A stretch of DNA of 8,413 bases from an uncultured Oscillospiraceae bacterium (GTDB taxonomy: Bacteria > Bacillota > Clostridia > Oscillospirales > Acutalibacteraceae), in contig CAJUNQ010000087.1 of NCBI GenBank assembly GCA_910587835.1, positions 1 through 8,413 on the forward strand. The letters run 5' to 3'. The translations under genes were made by a program, and so were the position numbers. A model generated the notes under the pieces. The model made no database searches. It worked only from the letters and a program-made list of their open reading frames with translations, and had not been told where the DNA came from. This document shows positions 6,702-8,413 of the stretch, in pieces. Numbering within the stretch: the stretch's first letter is position 1; every line of letters begins with the position of its first letter.

Positions 6702-8222
6702 ATGGATAAGAAATTCGCCCGCATCACCCTGGACCCGGAGCATCGGATCAGCCGGGTGGACAAGCGTATATATGGCTCCTTTGTGGAGCACCTGGGCCGG
6801 GCGGTGTACGGCGGGGTGTGGCAGCCCGGCCATGCCAGCGCCGACGAGGAGGGCTTCCGCCGGGATGTGCTGGACCTGGTGCGGGAGCTTCAGGTGCCGA
6901 TTGTCCGTTATCCCGGGGGCAACTTTGTCTCTAACTTCTACTGGGAGGACAGCGTGGGCCCGGTGGCCCAGCGTCCCCGCCGTTTAGAGCTGGCCTGGCG
7001 CAGCACCGAGACCAATGAGGTGGGCGTCAACGAGTTTGCACGCTGGGCCAAAAAGGCCGGCACAGACCTGATGATGGCCGTCAACCTGGGCACCCGGGGC
7101 ATTGACGCGGCCTGCAATCTGCTGGAATACTGCAACCACCCCTCTGGCACCAAGTATAGCGATATGCGCATTGCCCATGGGGTGCAGGAGCCCCATCATA
7201 TCAAGACCTGGTGCCTGGGCAACGAGATGGACGGCCCCTGGCAGGTGGGCCACAAGACGGCCCGGGAGTATGGCCGCCTGGCCGACGAGACTGCCAAGGC
7301 CCTGCGGCAGATTGACCCCACAGTGGAGCTGGTGGCCTGCGGCAGCTCCAACACCGGCATGCCCAGCTATCCCCAGTGGGAGGCCACGGTGTTGGAGGAG
7401 GCCTACAACAGCGTGGACTACATCTCTCTGCACACCTACTACGGCAACCGGTTGAACGACACCGCCAACTTCCTGGCCTGCTCTGACGATATGGACCGGT
7501 TCATCAGAACAGTGGTGGCGACCTGCGACTTTGTCAAGGCAAAAAAGCGGGCAAAGAAGGACATTATGCTCAGCTTTGACGAGTGGAATGTCTGGTTCCA
7601 CAGCGACGCCTCAGACAGCGACACCATGCAGAACCGCCCCTGGTCGGTGGCCCCCCACCTGTTGGAGGACCAGTATAATTTTGAGGACGCGCTGCTGGTG
7701 GGGCTGATGCTGATCACCCTGCTCAAGCACAGCGACCGGGTGCGCATGGCCTGCCTTGCCCAGCTGGTCAACGTGATTGCCCCCATTATGACCGAGGAGA
7801 ACGGCCCGGCCTGGCGGCAGACCATCTTCTATCCCTATCTCCACGCCTCAAAGTATGGCCGCGGCGTGGCCCTGAACACCGCCCAGCGCGCCTCTAAGCA
7901 CGACACCAAGGAGTTCACCGATGTCACCGACGTGGAGACCGTGGCTGTGTGGGACGATGAAAAAGAGGAGCTCACGGTATTTGCTGTCAACCGGGACCTG
8001 GAAAATGCCATTGTTCTGGAGAGCGACCTGCGGGCCTTTGAGGGCTATCAGTTTGCCGGACATATTGTGTTGGAGCATGGAGACTGCAAGGCGGTGAACT
8101 CCGCTGCCGGGGAGGCTGTGGCCCCCTCCACGGTGGAGGACAGGGACCAGATGGAGGACGGGCTGCTGAGGTCCCGGCTGAGCCCTGCCTCCTGGAATGT
8201 GATCCGCCTGAAAAAAAGCTGA
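6702..8222 (+). CDS. abfA: Intracellular alpha-L-arabinofuranosidase, glycoside hydrolase family 51
   Basis: The enzyme releases terminal L-arabinofuranose from arabino-oligosaccharides and arabinoxylan fragments by a retaining mechanism. There is no signal peptide, so it acts in the cytoplasm on imported oligosaccharides. The protein has 506 residues, the normal size for this family. The catalytic barrel includes YGSFVEHLGRAVYGG (24-38) and VRYPGGNFVSNFYWED (68-83). The acid/base is E175 in GNEMDGPW and the nucleophile is E294 in DEWNVW. These are the same residue numbers as in the well-studied Geobacillus stearothermophilus T-6 AbfA. A beta domain closes the carboxy terminus, ending in SPASWNVIRLKKS. 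The start at 6702 is chosen because GGGAGG (6687-6692) lies nine bases upstream; an in-frame ATG at 6681 precedes that site. The gene has its own promoter and no mechanistic link to the restriction operon. No transporter or regulator for arabinose is present in the window. Confidence 0.95.
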   Translation: MDKKFARITLDPEHRISRVDKRIYGSFVEHLGRAVYGGVWQPGHASADEEGFRRDVLDLVRELQVPIVRYPGGNFVSNFYWEDSVGPVAQRPRRLELAWRSTETNEVGVNEFARWAKKAGTDLMMAVNLGTRGIDAACNLLEYCNHPSGTKYSDMRIAHGVQEPHHIKTWCLGNEMDGPWQVGHKTAREYGRLADETAKALRQIDPTVELVACGSSNTGMPSYPQWEATVLEEAYNSVDYISLHTYYGNRLNDTANFLACSDDMDRFIRTVVATCDFVKAKKRAKKDIMLSFDEWNVWFHSDASDSDTMQNRPWSVAPHLLEDQYNFEDALLVGLMLITLLKHSDRVRMACLAQLVNVIAPIMTEENGPAWRQTIFYPYLHASKYGRGVALNTAQRASKHDTKEFTDVTDVETVAVWDDEKEELTVFAVNRDLENAIVLESDLRAFEGYQFAGHIVLEHGDCKAVNSAAGEAVAPSTVEDRDQMEDGLLRSRLSPASWNVIRLKKS

Positions 8223-8250
8223 GAGTTCCCTGGAATCTACAAGATTTTTT
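8222..8250 (+). terminator. Possible weak terminator after the arabinofuranosidase gene
   Basis: AGAGTTC (8222-8228) can pair with GAATCT (8233-8238) with one bulged G around a CCTG loop. A run of six T residues follows at 8245-8250, six bases after the stem. The stem is short and the T-run is displaced, so this is only a candidate terminator. Confidence 0.35.
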
Positions 8251-8260
8251 CATATCTTTC

Positions 8261-8269
8261 TGCTATACT
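8261..8269 (+). promoter_or_regulatory. Isolated extended -10 motif facing the right repeat
   Basis: TGCTATACT matches the extended -10 pattern TGnTATAAT with one difference. No good -35 hexamer lies 17 bases upstream, which an extended -10 can tolerate. A transcript would begin at about 8276, close to the inner edge of the right repeat, and read through it. There is no matching motif at the inner edge of the left copy, so this may be chance. Confidence 0.3.
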
Positions 8270-8272
8270 GAG

Positions 8273-8413
8273 TAGGGCTTGTTTGAAAATAGAGGAAATG
8301 ACGGAATTTTGACCAGAAGCGGTCAGCTTCAAGGAGAAGAACCGCTGTAGTTAGCTACGCTAACTACGCCAATACTTGCGTATTACGAGGATTTTCGACG
8401 CAGAAGATGACTG
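8273..8413 (+). repeat. Right copy of the inverted repeat, with an exchanged hairpin
   Basis: This is the inverted partner of 23-141, and it runs to the window edge, so its outer end is not seen. It matches the left copy almost base for base except at one site, where 25 bases replace four. Those bases contain the hairpin GTAGTTAGC-TAC-GCTAACTAC (8347-8367). From the left copy, the missing outer part is predicted to continue with the partner of the CAGAAG/CTTCTG stem. No protein is encoded. The element may be a miniature transposable element or a structured intergenic repeat. Confidence 0.85.
8347..8367. repeat. Perfect 9-bp hairpin specific to the right repeat copy
   Basis: GTAGTTAGC (8347-8355) and GCTAACTAC (8359-8367) are perfect reverse complements around TAC. 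The left copy lacks this sequence and instead has a different 6-bp hairpin, CGCAAG/CTTGCG, across the equivalent site. Confidence 0.8.

Noticed and set aside
3135..6833. Very long open reading frame on the minus strand, about 1232 codons, opposite hsdR
   Set aside because: It is the antisense frame of a GC-rich gene with strong third-position bias. Its translation is low-complexity in character (many H, L, G, Q, R) with no recognisable domain, and the + strand HsdR has all family motifs.
1..8413. CRISPR array or insertion sequence
   Set aside because: No regularly spaced direct repeats and no transposase coding sequence are present anywhere in the window.

Overview
The window carries a complete type I restriction-modification operon (hsdM, hsdS, hsdR, all on the + strand). 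It is followed by an independently promoted gene for an intracellular GH51 alpha-L-arabinofuranosidase. At both window ends lies one copy of the same roughly 120-140 bp intergenic repeat, in inverted orientation. The GC-rich coding style (about 60% in a hand-counted block of hsdM), purine-rich Shine-Dalgarno sequences, sigma-A-type promoters and a GH51 enzyme of the Geobacillus AbfA type suggest a chromosome of a GC-rich, plant-glycan-using Firmicute, perhaps a gut member of the Oscillospirales. The taxon is an inference from style, not from a marker gene.

Layout. Positions 1-451 hold no convincing gene: the left repeat (23-141), a palindrome-rich stretch, a rho-independent terminator on the + strand (265-303), and a near-consensus extended -10 promoter (347-375) with a foldable leader for hsdM. 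HsdM (452-1984) overlaps HsdS (1984-3087) by one base (TGATG), so the two subunits of the methyltransferase are probably translationally coupled. HsdR (3180-6548) follows after a 92-bp AT-rich gap. A second strong promoter (6642-6671) drives the arabinofuranosidase (6702-8222). A weak terminator, an isolated extended -10 motif and the right repeat (8273-8413) close the window.

How the genes work together. HsdS selects the DNA target through two different recognition domains. HsdM with HsdS methylates adenine in that target, and HsdR added to the complex translocates and cuts DNA that lacks the mark. All catalytic motifs of the three subunits are intact, so the system looks functional. The arabinofuranosidase has no mechanistic tie to restriction and is best read as a separate metabolic gene.

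The least ordinary parts are the inverted repeat pair bracketing the 8.1 kb segment, with one hairpin exchanged for an unrelated hairpin in the right copy, and the clear drop in GC content in hsdS and the gap after it. I found no convincing wholly new system; the repeat family is the best candidate for something poorly described.
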